Counted from the first letter of the stretch, positions 8,662 through 17,541 are shown. The stretch: 64,000 nucleotides of DNA from Embleya sp040605455 (GCF_040605455.1 NZ_JBEXCV010000004.1:62001-126000); one strand, 5' to 3'. Program-made: numbers and translations. Notes: generated by a model from the letters alone, not told the origin.

Positions 8662-9207
8662 TTAGAGGGCCTTCCCGAAGGTGCCGTGGGGGGAGAACTT
8701 GACCTGCGGTGCGGCCTGGCCGGCCCACTCCGCCTCGCGCAGCGCGCGCAGTGCGGCCTTGCGCTGCTCGCGGTCGAGCCGGTCGATGAACAGGATGCCG
8801 TCGAGATGGTCGGTCTCGTGCTGGATGCAGCGCGAGAGCAGTTGGGTGCCCTCGATGGTGACGGGGTCGCCGTGCATGTTGAAGCCCTTGGCGACCACGC
8901 CGTACGCGCGCTTGGTGTCGTAGCGCAGGCCCGGCAGCGACAGGCAGCCCTCGGGACCGTCCTGTTCGTCCTCGGACAGGTCCAGGTCCGGATTGATCAG
9001 GTGTCCCACCTCGCCGTCCACCTGGTAGGTGAACACCCGCAGAGCAACCCCGATCTGCGGCGCGGCCAGACCGCTGCCGGGCGCGTCGCGCATCGTGTCG
9101 GTGAGGTCGGCGACCAGTCGCCGCAACTCCTTGTCGAACACGGTGACCGGGTCGGCCTTGCTCCGCAGGACGGGATCCCCGAACAGGCGGATCGGCTGGA
9201 CTGGCAC
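8662..9207 (-). CDS. def: Peptide deformylase
   Basis: Metal hydrolase that removes the N-formyl group from nascent proteins. All three motifs are present: GSGLAAPQIGV (motif 1, Ser in place of the commoner Val/Ile), EGCLSLPG with the metal-binding cysteine, and QHETDHLDG carrying the HExxH zinc/iron site. The GTG start at 9207 (VPVQPIRLFGDPVLR) is preceded by GGGGGAG seven bases upstream and gives 181 residues, the normal length. Upstream in-frame codons were rejected as Pro/Arg-rich non-coding extension. First gene of the def-fmt-rsmB operon. Confidence 0.95.
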   Translation of the reverse strand: MPVQPIRLFGDPVLRSKADPVTVFDKELRRLVADLTDTMRDAPGSGLAAPQIGVALRVFTYQVDGEVGHLINPDLDLSEDEQDGPEGCLSLPGLRYDTKRAYGVVAKGFNMHGDPVTIEGTQLLSRCIQHETDHLDGILFIDRLDREQRKAALRALREAEWAGQAAPQVKFSPHGTFGKAL

Positions 9208-9526
9208 GGGTGTGCTCCCCCATCGGTGGTCGGGCGTGGTGCCGAGTGTCGCCGGTGCGCGGCAGCGTACCGGCGCGGTGCTGCTGCGCGGTGGTGCCGG
9301 TCGAAACCGGAGAGCGGCAAGTCTACTGAGCGGCCGGGCCTCGATCCCCGCACGCACCGGGGGACGAGGCGAGGCCGGGTGGGGCGGGTCCTGCGCGGGT
9401 CCCTCGTGGGTCGCTCGTGGGTCCGGCTCGGGTGGGGCTCGGGTCGCGAGGGATTCGGGTTGCGAGGGGTTCGGGTGGGCTTCGGGGTGGGGCAACCTCG
9501 GCGCGCGAGGCGGACACTCTCGGGAT
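9208..9526. other. Intergenic region between divergent def and sigma factor genes
   Basis: About 320 bases without a supportable gene. The right half is a G-rich run of imperfect repeats around GGGTTCGGGT and TCGTGGGTC (about 9390-9490). It presumably holds both divergent promoters, but no clear -10/-35 pair could be picked. Confidence 0.5.
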
Positions 9527-10135
9527 GTGACGACGGATCAGGAGCAGGAGGACGGGGATCACGTGTTGTGGTCCCGGGTCCGCACGGGGGATCGCGATGC
9601 ATTCGCGGTGGTGTTCGACCGGCACGCGGGGGCGGTGTATGGGCATGTGCTGCGACGGATCGGGGACGGCGGCGAGGCCGAGGACCTGACGTCGGCGGTG
9701 TTCCTGACCGCGTGGCGGCGCCGCGCGGAGGTGACCTTCGACCGGGACAGCGCGTTGCCGTGGCTGCTGGGTACGGCCAATCGCACGCTCGCGAACCGGC
9801 GGCGCGCACTCAAGCGCTATCGGGCGCTGGCCGCGCGCGTACCGCTGCCGCGGGACATCCCCGACCACGCGGACGAGGTGGCCCGGCGGATCGACGAGGA
9901 ACGCACGGCGGAGGCGTTGCGGCGCTCGGTGGCGCGGCTGCCCCGGCACGAGCGCGACGTCGTGGAGTTGTGCGTCTGGGGCGGTCTGGACCAGCAGGCG
10001 GCCGCGACCGCGCTCGGCGTCGCGCTGGGCACGGTCAAGGCGCGGATGCACCGGGCGCGGAAACGATTGGGCGGCCTGTTGGCCGAAGAGGGCGTGCACG
10101 CGGGCACGTACCGAGGCATCGAGGAGGCACGATGA
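9527..10135 (+). CDS. ECF-type RNA polymerase sigma factor
   Basis: A 202-residue extracytoplasmic-function sigma factor. Region 2 covers about residues 15-75 (AFAVVFDRHAGAVYGHVLRR, EAEDLTSAVFLTAWRRR) for -10 recognition and core binding. Region 4 covers residues 130-180 (LPRHERDVVELCVWGG, ALGVALGTVKARMHRARKRL), a helix-turn-helix for -35 contact. GTG at 9527 gives a compact N-terminus rich in Asp/Glu. Its stop overlaps the next ATG (ATGA), so the following membrane protein is probably its regulatory partner. Promoter targets cannot be told. Confidence 0.9.
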   Translation: MTTDQEQEDGDHVLWSRVRTGDRDAFAVVFDRHAGAVYGHVLRRIGDGGEAEDLTSAVFLTAWRRRAEVTFDRDSALPWLLGTANRTLANRRRALKRYRALAARVPLPRDIPDHADEVARRIDEERTAEALRRSVARLPRHERDVVELCVWGGLDQQAAATALGVALGTVKARMHRARKRLGGLLAEEGVHAGTYRGIEEAR

Positions 10136-11310
10136 GCCCGTACAGCAAGGACCGACTGCCGGGGCACGAACAACGCAGGCGTGAACTGCTCGCGATCCTG
10201 GACACCCAGGGGCCGTCCCGGAGCCGGGCCCTGGCACCGGGGATCGCGGCGGGCGCGGTGCTCGCGGTGTGTGCGGCCGGGATCCTGGTCGCGCAGCCGT
10301 GGCGCGGCCCGCAGGATCTGGCGCCGGCCGGCCCGGTGGCCGGGCAGGACCCGACACAGGGGGTGCCCAGGGAGGCGGCCAAGCCGGGGGATCCGGTGCC
10401 GTGGGACGTGGCGACCCGGACGCTGGCCTCGTGTCTGGAGCGCGGCCGTCGGGCTGCCGTTCCGCCACCGCCACCGACCGGATTCGACACCGGACGGCCG
10501 ACGATTTCGCCGCCGACAGCGGGTGCGCCCGAGACGAGTGGCCCGCCGAGCGCGGGCCACGGCCTGCCGCCCGGCACTTTGCCGTACAGCGTCGACGTCC
10601 GGATGCCCGAGAGCACGCCGGAAGACCCGTCGGGCGGGCACGGCCTGCCGCCGGGATCGACCCCGACTCCCCTGCATTGGCCCACGTTCGGGGTGACCGT
10701 CGGCACCGCGGGAGGCGCCGGCGGGTCGATCGAGCCGCCCGTGGCGACTCGGCGACCGTCCGGGACTGCTACCGCGCCCGATGGACGGGTGTGGAAGGTG
10801 GGCGAGCCGGACACGGCGTTCAAGCCGTACTTCACCGCGTGGGAGGAGGACGGGAGCGGCGTACTGCGCCCGTTCGTGCTGGGCAAGGCCGGCAAACCGG
10901 ACCTGGTGGTGTGCCACGGTGAGCTGACCCCGCCGGAACTGCCTGCGCCGACCGCCGCCGGCGGCATCCTCGCGGGGGAGTTCGAGGTGCGCCAGGGCCG
11001 GACCTGGACGCCGCCTACGGCCGAACCGCTCCGGATCGGCCTGATGTCCTCCATGACGTGGTGGGGCCGCACGACCGGCGCGGTGGCGCGGGTCGTGGTC
11101 GAGTTGCCCGACGGGAGCACGGTCGGGGCGGTGGTACGCAACGGCGTGTGGCTCGCGGGTGTGCCGGGCAACGACGTCGTCCCGGCTCGGATTCGGGCCT
11201 ATGACGCGGCCGGCACCCTGCTCTACGAACGCGGCGCCGACCACGAATCCCTGCGCTGCGCGAATGCTCCGATGACCAAGGCATGCGGGAGCCGAACCCA
11301 CTGGGGCTGA
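10132..11310 (+). CDS. Single-pass membrane protein coupled to the sigma factor
   Basis: A 392-residue protein with a short cytosolic N-terminus (MSPYSKDRLPGHEQRRRELL), one transmembrane segment near residues 35-55 (AAGAVLAVCAAGILVA) and a long extracellular part. The first 150 extracellular residues are Pro/Gly/Thr-rich and contain the repeat GHGLPPG twice. The final 160 residues look folded (WKVGEPDTAF, FVLGKAGKPDLVVCHGEL, VVVELPDGSTVGAVV). ATGA overlap and a GAGGAGG site inside the sigma gene argue for stoichiometric expression. The layout is that of membrane anti-sigma or sensor partners, but no zinc anti-sigma motif is visible, so the role is inferred from context only. Confidence 0.75.
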   Translation: MSPYSKDRLPGHEQRRRELLAILDTQGPSRSRALAPGIAAGAVLAVCAAGILVAQPWRGPQDLAPAGPVAGQDPTQGVPREAAKPGDPVPWDVATRTLASCLERGRRAAVPPPPPTGFDTGRPTISPPTAGAPETSGPPSAGHGLPPGTLPYSVDVRMPESTPEDPSGGHGLPPGSTPTPLHWPTFGVTVGTAGGAGGSIEPPVATRRPSGTATAPDGRVWKVGEPDTAFKPYFTAWEEDGSGVLRPFVLGKAGKPDLVVCHGELTPPELPAPTAAGGILAGEFEVRQGRTWTPPTAEPLRIGLMSSMTWWGRTTGAVARVVVELPDGSTVGAVVRNGVWLAGVPGNDVVPARIRAYDAAGTLLYERGADHESLRCANAPMTKACGSRTHWG

Positions 11311-11414
11311 GCGCCGGCGGATGAACGGCGATTCCGACGGGGCGCCGGTTCGGTGTCGTGGCACGGCGGCGCGGCGCCAGTTCCGGCGTCGTGGCACGGC
11401 GGCGGTGGCCCACC

Positions 11415-11464
11415 CGTACGCGCGTGGGCTCCCAGCCGCGCGCGTACGGCGCCCGGCTGGGAGC
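11415..11464. terminator. Two overlapping, mutually exclusive hairpins between convergent genes
   Basis: Hairpin A pairs GTACGCGCG (11415-11423) with CGCGCGTAC (11438-11446). Hairpin B pairs GGCTCCCAGCCG (11426-11437) with CGGCTGGGAGCC (11453-11464), a perfect 12-base-pair stem. The two share bases and cannot form together. They lie about 105 bases after the sigma-partner stop and 170 bases before the priA stop, so hairpin B probably acts as a bidirectional terminator. Confidence 0.65.
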
Positions 11465-11636
11465 CTCCGCCGCGACCAACCGGATGCGGCCCTCGATCCG
11501 CGCGCGTGCGGCGGGCGGATCGCATGGCCAGAGGCAGCCGCCTGCCGTGGGCATGGGCGGTCGCGCGCGTCACGACGGTCGCCCCCTGGGCCTGCGCGTG
11601 CGATGGGTCGCACTCCCGCGCCGGGTACCGCTGCGC

Positions 11637-13853
11637 TCAGCCGATGTCCGGCGGATCGATCCTGATCTGCACCGGATCTCCCGCGGCCCGGGCCAGGCGC
11701 AGGGTCTGGGCCGCCTTGAGGGCGTGTGCCAACTCCGCGCCGCGGCCCGGTTCGATGCGCAGCAGGACGCGTTCGTGGCGGGTGGGCGGGGCGGTCTGCC
11801 GAGCCGGTTCGCGAGTCGGCGGTGGGGGGTTGCCGAACAGGGCTCGGGTGAGTTCGGCGCGGGAGTCGACCGCCTTGGGGTCGGGTTTGACCGGCACGGG
11901 TGGCGGGGTGCGCGGAGCGGTCGGCGCGACCGGGACCGGGCCCAGCACGTCCGCCCCGTCGGGCAGCCGAAGCACCGCCAGGAAGTCGGCGATCCCGGCC
12001 GGCGGGCCGGTCACCGACGCCATCCGCGACACCGGTGGCAGGTTCAATTCGGCCCGCTCGACCAATTCGGTCAGCGCGTACCCCTGCGGGTCCCATCGCA
12101 CCAGCGCCTGCACCGGGCGCAGCGTGGACTCGGCGACCACCACCAACGTGCCGCCCTCCCCCGCGGGCCGGACCAGGCTCGCCGCGTCCAGCCAGCGGCG
12201 CAGCGCCTGCTCGCCGGCGCGCAGGTCGGGTCGGGTCAGCAGGGCCCAGCCGTCCAGGAGCAGAGCCGCCGCGTAGCCGCCGGGCGCGACCGGTTCGGCG
12301 CCGGGCGTGGCAATGATCAGCGCGGGCAGGTCCGGCACGGTGGTCAGGATCGCGTCCCGCCCGGAGGTGCGCACCGGCATGGTCGGAAACGCCCGGCCGA
12401 GTTCCTCGGCGGTCCGGCGCGCACCGATCACACCGGCTCGGATGCGATCTCCGCCGCACACCCGGCAGTGCCAGTTCGGCGCCGGCCGGGTGCACCAGCC
12501 GCAGGTCAACACGCCGTTCCCGGAGGGCAGTTCGAGCGGCCCCGAGCAGTGTGCGCAGCGCGCGGGTTCGCGGCAGCGCAGGCACGAGGTGCGGACCAGG
12601 TAGCCCCGGCGCGGGACTTGGACCAGCACCGGCCCGGTCTGCAACGCCTTGCGGGCGATGTCCCACGCCAGACTGGGCAGCCGTGCGGCTCGCGCGGCCT
12701 CGTCCCGGGCCAGGTCCAGATCGCTGCCGGTGGTGCGCACCAGCGGGGCCGCGGCGCGCACCGCTGCGCGGTCGGCGTCCAGCGGCCGGGCCCACCCGGA
12801 GCGGACCAGTTGTGCGGCCTCGACCGTGGTGGCGTGCCCGCCGACGGTGAACGCGGCGTGTTCGCGCGTGGCCCGCATCGCCAGCACCTCGCGCACGTGC
12901 GGGTAGGGCGCGTTGGGGTCGGCGTGCGAGTCGTCGCCGTCGTTCCAGAGCAGGGCCAAACCCAGTTCCACCACGGGTGCGAACATCGCCGCACGGGTGC
13001 CGACCACCGCGCGCACGCTCCCGCGATTGATCGCCAGCCAGCGCCGGTAGCGCTCCTCCGGGCCCAGGCCCGAGGTCAGCGCGACGTGTCGGCCTCGGCC
13101 GAGCAGGGCGGTCAGCGCCGCGTCCACGCGCTCCACCGACTTGGCGTCCGGGACCACCGCGAGTGCGCCGCGGCCGCCCGCCAGGGTCGCGGCCATCGCC
13201 CGGGCAATCTCCTCCGGCCAGTGCGGCCCGGGCAGCGCGGTCCACACGGTGCGCGGCGATTCGCCGGCGGCGAGCTCGGCCAGGTGCGCGGCGCCCGCGG
13301 GGTAGCGCGTCCACGGCCCGGGGGCCGGCGCCGCGGGCCGGACCAGAGGCTCGCCCGACGGCTCCGCCTCGGCGCGCGCGTGCCGGGCGGGCAGGGCGAT
13401 CTGGACCACGTCGGCGAGGGTGCCCGCATACCGGTCGGCGACCGCGCGGGCCAATTCGATCATCGGCGGCGCGAGCACGATCTCGGGCGAGGTGACGCTC
13501 GCCAGCGGCGCCAGCGGGCCGCCGTACGTACTGCGCTCGACCCGCTCGACGATCACGCCGTCGATCAGCCCACCGCCCTGCCGCCGACCGTCCACGACCT
13601 TGGCCCCGAACCGCACCCGCACCCGCACCCCGGGTTGCGCCTGCTCGGCCAGCTTGGCCGGCACCGAATAGTCGAACAGCCGATCCAGGTGCACGAGCCC
13701 CTTGTCCACCACGACCCGCGCCACCGGCAGCCGCTCGGCCTGCGCCTTGGGCTTGGGCTTGCGCGCCCGCGCGGCCCGCACCGCCCGCCGCGCGTCCTCG
13801 ACCCCGAGCGTGAGCTGCCCGTCCTCCTCGTCGCCCACACCCGGATCGTTCAT
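11637..13853 (-). CDS. priA: Primosomal protein PriA (actinobacterial form, helicase motifs degenerate)
   Basis: Replication-restart protein of about 738 residues. The N-terminal DNA-binding domain is recognised from LPVARVVVDKGLVHLDRLFDYSVP. A zinc-binding region with paired cysteines (CLRCREPARCAHC, CGWCTRP, CRVCGGD) lies in the second half. The place of the Walker A motif reads TALPGPHWPEEIARAMAATL with no GKT, so ATPase/helicase activity is probably lost, as known for actinobacterial PriA. The start is unclear: ATG at 13853 is used, with another ATG at 13868 and no strong ribosome site for either. It converges on the sigma-factor operon and diverges from the toxin-antitoxin pair. Confidence 0.88.
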   Translation of the reverse strand: MNDPGVGDEEDGQLTLGVEDARRAVRAARARKPKPKAQAERLPVARVVVDKGLVHLDRLFDYSVPAKLAEQAQPGVRVRVRFGAKVVDGRRQGGGLIDGVIVERVERSTYGGPLAPLASVTSPEIVLAPPMIELARAVADRYAGTLADVVQIALPARHARAEAEPSGEPLVRPAAPAPGPWTRYPAGAAHLAELAAGESPRTVWTALPGPHWPEEIARAMAATLAGGRGALAVVPDAKSVERVDAALTALLGRGRHVALTSGLGPEERYRRWLAINRGSVRAVVGTRAAMFAPVVELGLALLWNDGDDSHADPNAPYPHVREVLAMRATREHAAFTVGGHATTVEAAQLVRSGWARPLDADRAAVRAAAPLVRTTGSDLDLARDEAARAARLPSLAWDIARKALQTGPVLVQVPRRGYLVRTSCLRCREPARCAHCSGPLELPSGNGVLTCGWCTRPAPNWHCRVCGGDRIRAGVIGARRTAEELGRAFPTMPVRTSGRDAILTTVPDLPALIIATPGAEPVAPGGYAAALLLDGWALLTRPDLRAGEQALRRWLDAASLVRPAGEGGTLVVVAESTLRPVQALVRWDPQGYALTELVERAELNLPPVSRMASVTGPPAGIADFLAVLRLPDGADVLGPVPVAPTAPRTPPPVPVKPDPKAVDSRAELTRALFGNPPPPTREPARQTAPPTRHERVLLRIEPGRGAELAHALKAAQTLRLARAAGDPVQIRIDPPDIG

Positions 13854-13961
13854 CGCCACAGCAGGCATCCTGACAGACGGGTGCGACGAATCCGCGCAGG
13901 TACCGCGGCACCCGGCGGCGCGGATCTTCCAGCATCGTCGGGCGACTCGCGAACCTTTCAC

Positions 13962-13978
13962 ATACCAATGGGTATACT
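13962..13978 (+). promoter_or_regulatory. Toxin-antitoxin promoter with overlapping operator
   Basis: ATACCAATGGGTAT (13962-13975) is a near-perfect inverted repeat overlapping a consensus-like -10, TATACT (13973-13978), only eight bases before the antitoxin ATG. The spacing implies a very short or absent leader, and the repeat is a natural site for autorepression by the antitoxin. Confidence 0.6.
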
Positions 13979-13985
13979 TCACAGT

Positions 13986-14231
13986 ATGACTGCAACCACC
14001 ATAAAGGTTGAGATGAGCGTCCGAGACGATCTCGCTCGAGTAGCAGCGGAAGATCTCGGCGGCGTCACCTTGAACGCCGCGCTCACCCATCTGCTCACCG
14101 AGCACCGCAAGGCGGCGGTGCTCGCTGCCTACACGCGGCTGGAGGCCAACGCCTCCGCATGGACGAACTACGAGAGCGAACTCGACGAGTGGGACGGCCT
14201 GGCCGGCGACGGTCTGGGCGGTGGGCAGTGA
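13986..14231 (+). CDS. Antitoxin of a MazF-type pair
   Basis: An 81-residue protein (MTATTIKVEMSVRDDLARVA). The short beta strand at the N-terminus followed by two helices fits a ribbon-helix-helix DNA-binding domain, and the acidic tail (ESELDEWDGLAGDG) fits a toxin-binding segment. It is followed directly by a PemK/MazF toxin with a four-base GTGA overlap, the classic antitoxin-first order. Expression probably starts at the -10 element immediately upstream and is self-repressed through the inverted repeat there. The family call rests mainly on context and size. Confidence 0.8.
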   Translation: MTATTIKVEMSVRDDLARVAAEDLGGVTLNAALTHLLTEHRKAAVLAAYTRLEANASAWTNYESELDEWDGLAGDGLGGGQ

Positions 14232-14575
14232 GCCGAAAGTCCGCCCCGTGGGAGGTGTGGATGGCCGACCTGTCCCCCGTCATCGGCTCGGAGCAGTCCG
14301 GTCGACGGCCGGTCGTGGTCGTCAACTCGCCGTTCTACGCCTCCTTCCCCATCGCGATGGCGATCGTCGTGCCGTTGACCACCCAGGACCGGGGACTGCC
14401 TCATCACGTCTCGGTGTCCTCGGCACAGTCCGGTCTCCGCCGCCAGAGTTGGGCACGCACCGACGGCGTGCGGGCGGTTTCCGAACAGCGACTCACGGGA
14501 CACCCTTTGGGGAGCGTCAATGACAAGGAAGCCGACGACATCCGTACCTACCTTCGCCTGATGCTGGACATCTGA
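14228..14575 (+). CDS. MazF/PemK-family endoribonuclease toxin
   Basis: A 115-residue toxin. Family features are the N-terminal WEVWMADLSPVIGSEQSGRRP (binding loop and conserved Gly-x-Glu-x-x-x-x-RP pattern), VVVVNSPFYA, and VVPLTTQDRGLP in the beta-barrel core; LTGHPLGSVNDKEAD near the C-terminus is typical of the dimer-interface region. MazF enzymes cut mRNA at short specific sequences; the target here cannot be read from sequence. The GTG start overlaps the antitoxin stop. It converges on the Mrr-TerD gene with a 32-base gap. Confidence 0.88.
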   Translation: MSRKSAPWEVWMADLSPVIGSEQSGRRPVVVVNSPFYASFPIAMAIVVPLTTQDRGLPHHVSVSSAQSGLRRQSWARTDGVRAVSEQRLTGHPLGSVNDKEADDIRTYLRLMLDI

Positions 14576-14607
14576 CCAGGCGACGCGGCGTCGGCGGCTT
14601 CCGGGGC

Positions 14608-16722
14608 CTACTCCACCTCGACGCCGTGCGATTCGGCGACGCCGAGGAGGCCGTTGCGGAAGCCGTTGGTGGTGGGCGAGAAGGTCCAGGTGTCGTCGCT
14701 GCGCACGAATGCACCGAGGACCATGGCGGTCTCGCCCGGGCGGCGGGTGGGTACGGGGTTGTCGCCGATGCGGCGGCCGTTCGCCTGGTCGAGGCGGGTC
14801 AGCCTGGCTCCGCGCAGCGCGGCCAGGTCGCCGCCGGGGGCGCGCTCCTGGTCGACGGCCGCGGCCAGGACCAGCCGGTCGGCCTCACGCGGCAGCATGT
14901 CCAGGTCGACCAGGAATGCGACGCCGTCGCCGATCCGGACCGCGCCCTCGGGGCTGGCCGGGTTGTTGAAGAACACGAAGTGCTCGTCGCCGAGCACCCG
15001 TCCGCGGCGGCAGACGAAGGCACACGGGTCCAGGGGTGGCGCATTGCCCGGTTCCCAGGCGAGTTGAACCAGAATCCGGCTGCCGGGCGCGGCCGCTGCG
15101 GCGCCGCCGGCGCCGGGACCGAGGCGCCCGCGCAGGCCGTGTTGGGCGAGCAGGCCGACCAGTTCGGGACCGGTGACCAGGCCCAGCGGCTTGTTCCGGA
15201 TGAACTCGTGACTGCCGGGCCCGAAACCGGACGTGGTGACCAGCAAACCCTTGTTCGCGCCGTGGTGTTGCACCGTGCCGGCCAGGTCCCGCACGGCCGT
15301 GGGCGGGACCGTGTTGCGGTAGCGCTTGACCTGCACGACGATCTTGCCGCCGCGGATCGGGTCCGGATCCACCGCGACCACGTCCACCCCCTGGTCGCCG
15401 CTGCGCGCGGTGGTCTCGACCTGCATGCCCATCCGCTTGAACAGTTCGGCGATCAGGTCCTCGAACTCGATCGGGTCCATCACGAACAGGTCCGGGTCGT
15501 CGTCGCCGGGACGCGCGGGCGCCGGGGTGATGGTGGGAGCCGGCGCCGGGGTCGGCGCCGATGCGACGCTGTCCGCAAGCCGGCTCGGCCGCACCGGAGT
15601 GGGCCGGTCCGGACGGGTGGACAGGGTCCCGCTCATCGCCTCCAGGCACGCGACCGCGTCCACCCGGTCGAGGCTGATCTGCCGGAACTCCTGCGCCTGC
15701 GCGGTCACCGTGAGCAGATACGTGCGCCCGTGTCGGCCGGTCGCCGGGTTGACCGCCTGGACGAAGCCGTTGAGCACCACCGAGTCGAGGATGCCCTCGT
15801 GGTCGGCGAAGAAGACTTCGGCCAGTATCCGGATCGCGCTCTGCGCCAATACGTCGCGGTGGATCGTCCGCCGGTCGGTCGCGGTACGCGCGACCTCTTT
15901 CTCCTGGTCGTCGGTCTTCACGTAACGCACGCGGGCCACGGCCGGCACCACGTCGGTCGTCGGCAACTCGTGGTCGACCACCAACTGCCGTGCGGCGGCG
16001 TCGAAGGCCACCGTGCAATGGTCGGAAAAGCCCTCGGGCCAATCCGGCGATGCCAGCAGGACGCCCTCGAAGTAGTCCTCGATGGCCTCGGGATCGCGCG
16101 CCGCGAGCCGCCGCACGAGATCGTCGACCTGCTGGTTGCGCTGCGTGGCCAGGGCCCGCTGACCGTTCGCCCAGTCCTCGAACCGGCGGTGGTAGTCGTT
16201 GTATCGCTGCTGCCGCTCGTACTCGGCGGCCTGCGCGGACCGCAGGTCGTGGTCGTAGCGCGCCTGCGCCTGCGCCCGGTCCTGCTCGTAGCGCGACTGT
16301 GCGCCGGGCGCGAAACTGCCCAGGCCGGACGGTGCGGCCACCTGATAGCGCGCCGAGTCGGGCATCGGGATCGGTCGGGCGAGTTCACCCGGTTGGAACG
16401 GCGGGATCTCCACGGCGGTGCGCAACCGCTCGATCCGGAAACCCGGCGCGCTCAGCCGGGCCCGAAGCACGCCTTGCAGCTCGGCCACGCGGTCCTCGAT
16501 CTCGGCGGTCCGGCGGGCCACTTCGGCCTCGCGGGACTGCTGATAGGCGCGCTGCGCCTCGCGGTCGGCCCGCGCGGCAGCCTTTTGCGCCTCGCGCCGG
16601 TTGCGTTCGTCGGCTCGCAATTGTTGCTGCCGCGCTCGCAACTCGGCCTCGCGTTGCCGTTGTTGTTGCCGCTGCAGCTCGGCCCATGCCCCCAGCACGC
16701 CGGTGCTCCGCCGACTCGCCAC
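14608..16722 (-). CDS. Coiled coil + Mrr-type restriction endonuclease + TerD fusion protein
   Basis: A 704-residue multidomain protein. Residues about 10-90 are a charged coiled coil (LQRQQQRQREAELRARQQQL). A middle region of about 270 residues is unassigned, with a second Tyr/Arg/Gln-rich helix near residues 140-190. Around residues 430-550 there is an Mrr-type PD-(D/E)xK nuclease: MDPIEFEDLIAELFKRMG, GDQGVDVVAVD and VQVKRY provide the catalytic Asp and Gln-x-Lys. The last 150 residues are a TerD domain (ILVQLAWEPGNAPPLDPCAF, FFNNPASPEGAV, LGAFVRSDDTW). TerD domains bind calcium and belong to stress or tellurite systems, and Mrr nucleases cleave modified DNA, so a DNA-surveillance role is inferred. 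GTG start with GGAAGGG upstream. Confidence 0.88.
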   Translation of the reverse strand: MASRRSTGVLGAWAELQRQQQRQREAELRARQQQLRADERNRREAQKAAARADREAQRAYQQSREAEVARRTAEIEDRVAELQGVLRARLSAPGFRIERLRTAVEIPPFQPGELARPIPMPDSARYQVAAPSGLGSFAPGAQSRYEQDRAQAQARYDHDLRSAQAAEYERQQRYNDYHRRFEDWANGQRALATQRNQQVDDLVRRLAARDPEAIEDYFEGVLLASPDWPEGFSDHCTVAFDAAARQLVVDHELPTTDVVPAVARVRYVKTDDQEKEVARTATDRRTIHRDVLAQSAIRILAEVFFADHEGILDSVVLNGFVQAVNPATGRHGRTYLLTVTAQAQEFRQISLDRVDAVACLEAMSGTLSTRPDRPTPVRPSRLADSVASAPTPAPAPTITPAPARPGDDDPDLFVMDPIEFEDLIAELFKRMGMQVETTARSGDQGVDVVAVDPDPIRGGKIVVQVKRYRNTVPPTAVRDLAGTVQHHGANKGLLVTTSGFGPGSHEFIRNKPLGLVTGPELVGLLAQHGLRGRLGPGAGGAAAAAPGSRILVQLAWEPGNAPPLDPCAFVCRRGRVLGDEHFVFFNNPASPEGAVRIGDGVAFLVDLDMLPREADRLVLAAAVDQERAPGGDLAALRGARLTRLDQANGRRIGDNPVPTRRPGETAMVLGAFVRSDDTWTFSPTTNGFRNGLLGVAESHGVEVE

Positions 16723-16878
16723 GCTATCGCCCTTCCGCCCTGCACCCGTCCGCCCCCGCGCTCGAACACATCCTGCCGTGTCGGACCGACCGACGCGAAG
16801 GCGGTCGGTGTCCTCGCCTGAACGCGGCTTCGGCCGCCGGGAGCCGTACCCGCCGCTCCCGGCGACGACCGACCCATG

Positions 16879-17448
16879 TCACTCGCAGCCGACTCCGTCC
16901 CCGTCGCGGTCGAGGTGTCGGCCGTAGCCGGGGTCGCCGCGGTGGATCGGCGCGGCACCCGCAGCTCGGACGGCGGCGCAGTTCTTGTAGTAGGCCGGGC
17001 CGCTGCCGCCGGTGCTGCTGCCGTCGCTCGTCGTGCCGGCGACGCCGGGGTCACCGCCGGACGTTCCGGTGCCGGACGAACCACCACCGGCCGAGGAACC
17101 ACCGACCGCAGAGCCGCCGTTGCCTCCGGTTCCGCTCGCGCCGCCGCCCGAGACGGCGCCGCCCGAGCCGCTGCGGGGCGTGGGTGCCGCGCTGCTCGGC
17201 TGCGTGGTCTTCGGCGGTGCCGTGGACGGTGCCTGGGTGGTGGGCGGTGCCGAACTCGGCGGCGCCGAGCTGGGTATCGCCGTGCTCGACGGTGCGCTGC
17301 CGCTCTGCGACGGCTTGAGCCGGTCGGACTTCCCACCCCCGTCCCCGTCGCAACCGGTCAGGGTCAGCGTCAACGTCAAGGTCGCCGTGACGATCCCGGG
17401 GAGCAGGACCGACCGGGTTTTCGGCAAACGGGTAGCCGAGATGCGCAT
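16879..17448 (-). CDS. Secreted lipoprotein with excalibur calcium-binding domain
   Basis: A 189-residue exported lipoprotein. The start ATG at 17448 is preceded by GGGGGGAA. The signal peptide ends in the lipobox LTGC near residue 30, predicting a lipidated cysteine. Next comes a Ser/Pro/Thr/Gly-rich spacer of about 110 residues that may cross the cell wall. The C-terminus is an excalibur domain (YYKNCAAVRAAG through DRDGDGVGCE) with the DxDxDGxxCE calcium motif and a likely disulfide. No operon partners. Function beyond cell-surface calcium binding is unknown. Confidence 0.88.
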   Translation of the reverse strand: MRISATRLPKTRSVLLPGIVTATLTLTLTLTGCDGDGGGKSDRLKPSQSGSAPSSTAIPSSAPPSSAPPTTQAPSTAPPKTTQPSSAAPTPRSGSGGAVSGGGASGTGGNGGSAVGGSSAGGGSSGTGTSGGDPGVAGTTSDGSSTGGSGPAYYKNCAAVRAAGAAPIHRGDPGYGRHLDRDGDGVGCE

Positions 17449-17541
17449 GTGCGAGTTCCCCCCTCGATATGTGCCGCCCGGGACTCTAGCCCTCATCGGG
17501 GCCACCGATCCGGGCAACCGCCGATTCGCGCACGGCCTGTG

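Noticed and set aside
9817..13995. 1,392-codon minus-strand frame spanning priA and the sigma operon
   Set aside because: It crosses two opposite real genes and has Arg/Gly/Ala shadow composition; priA is in a different frame.
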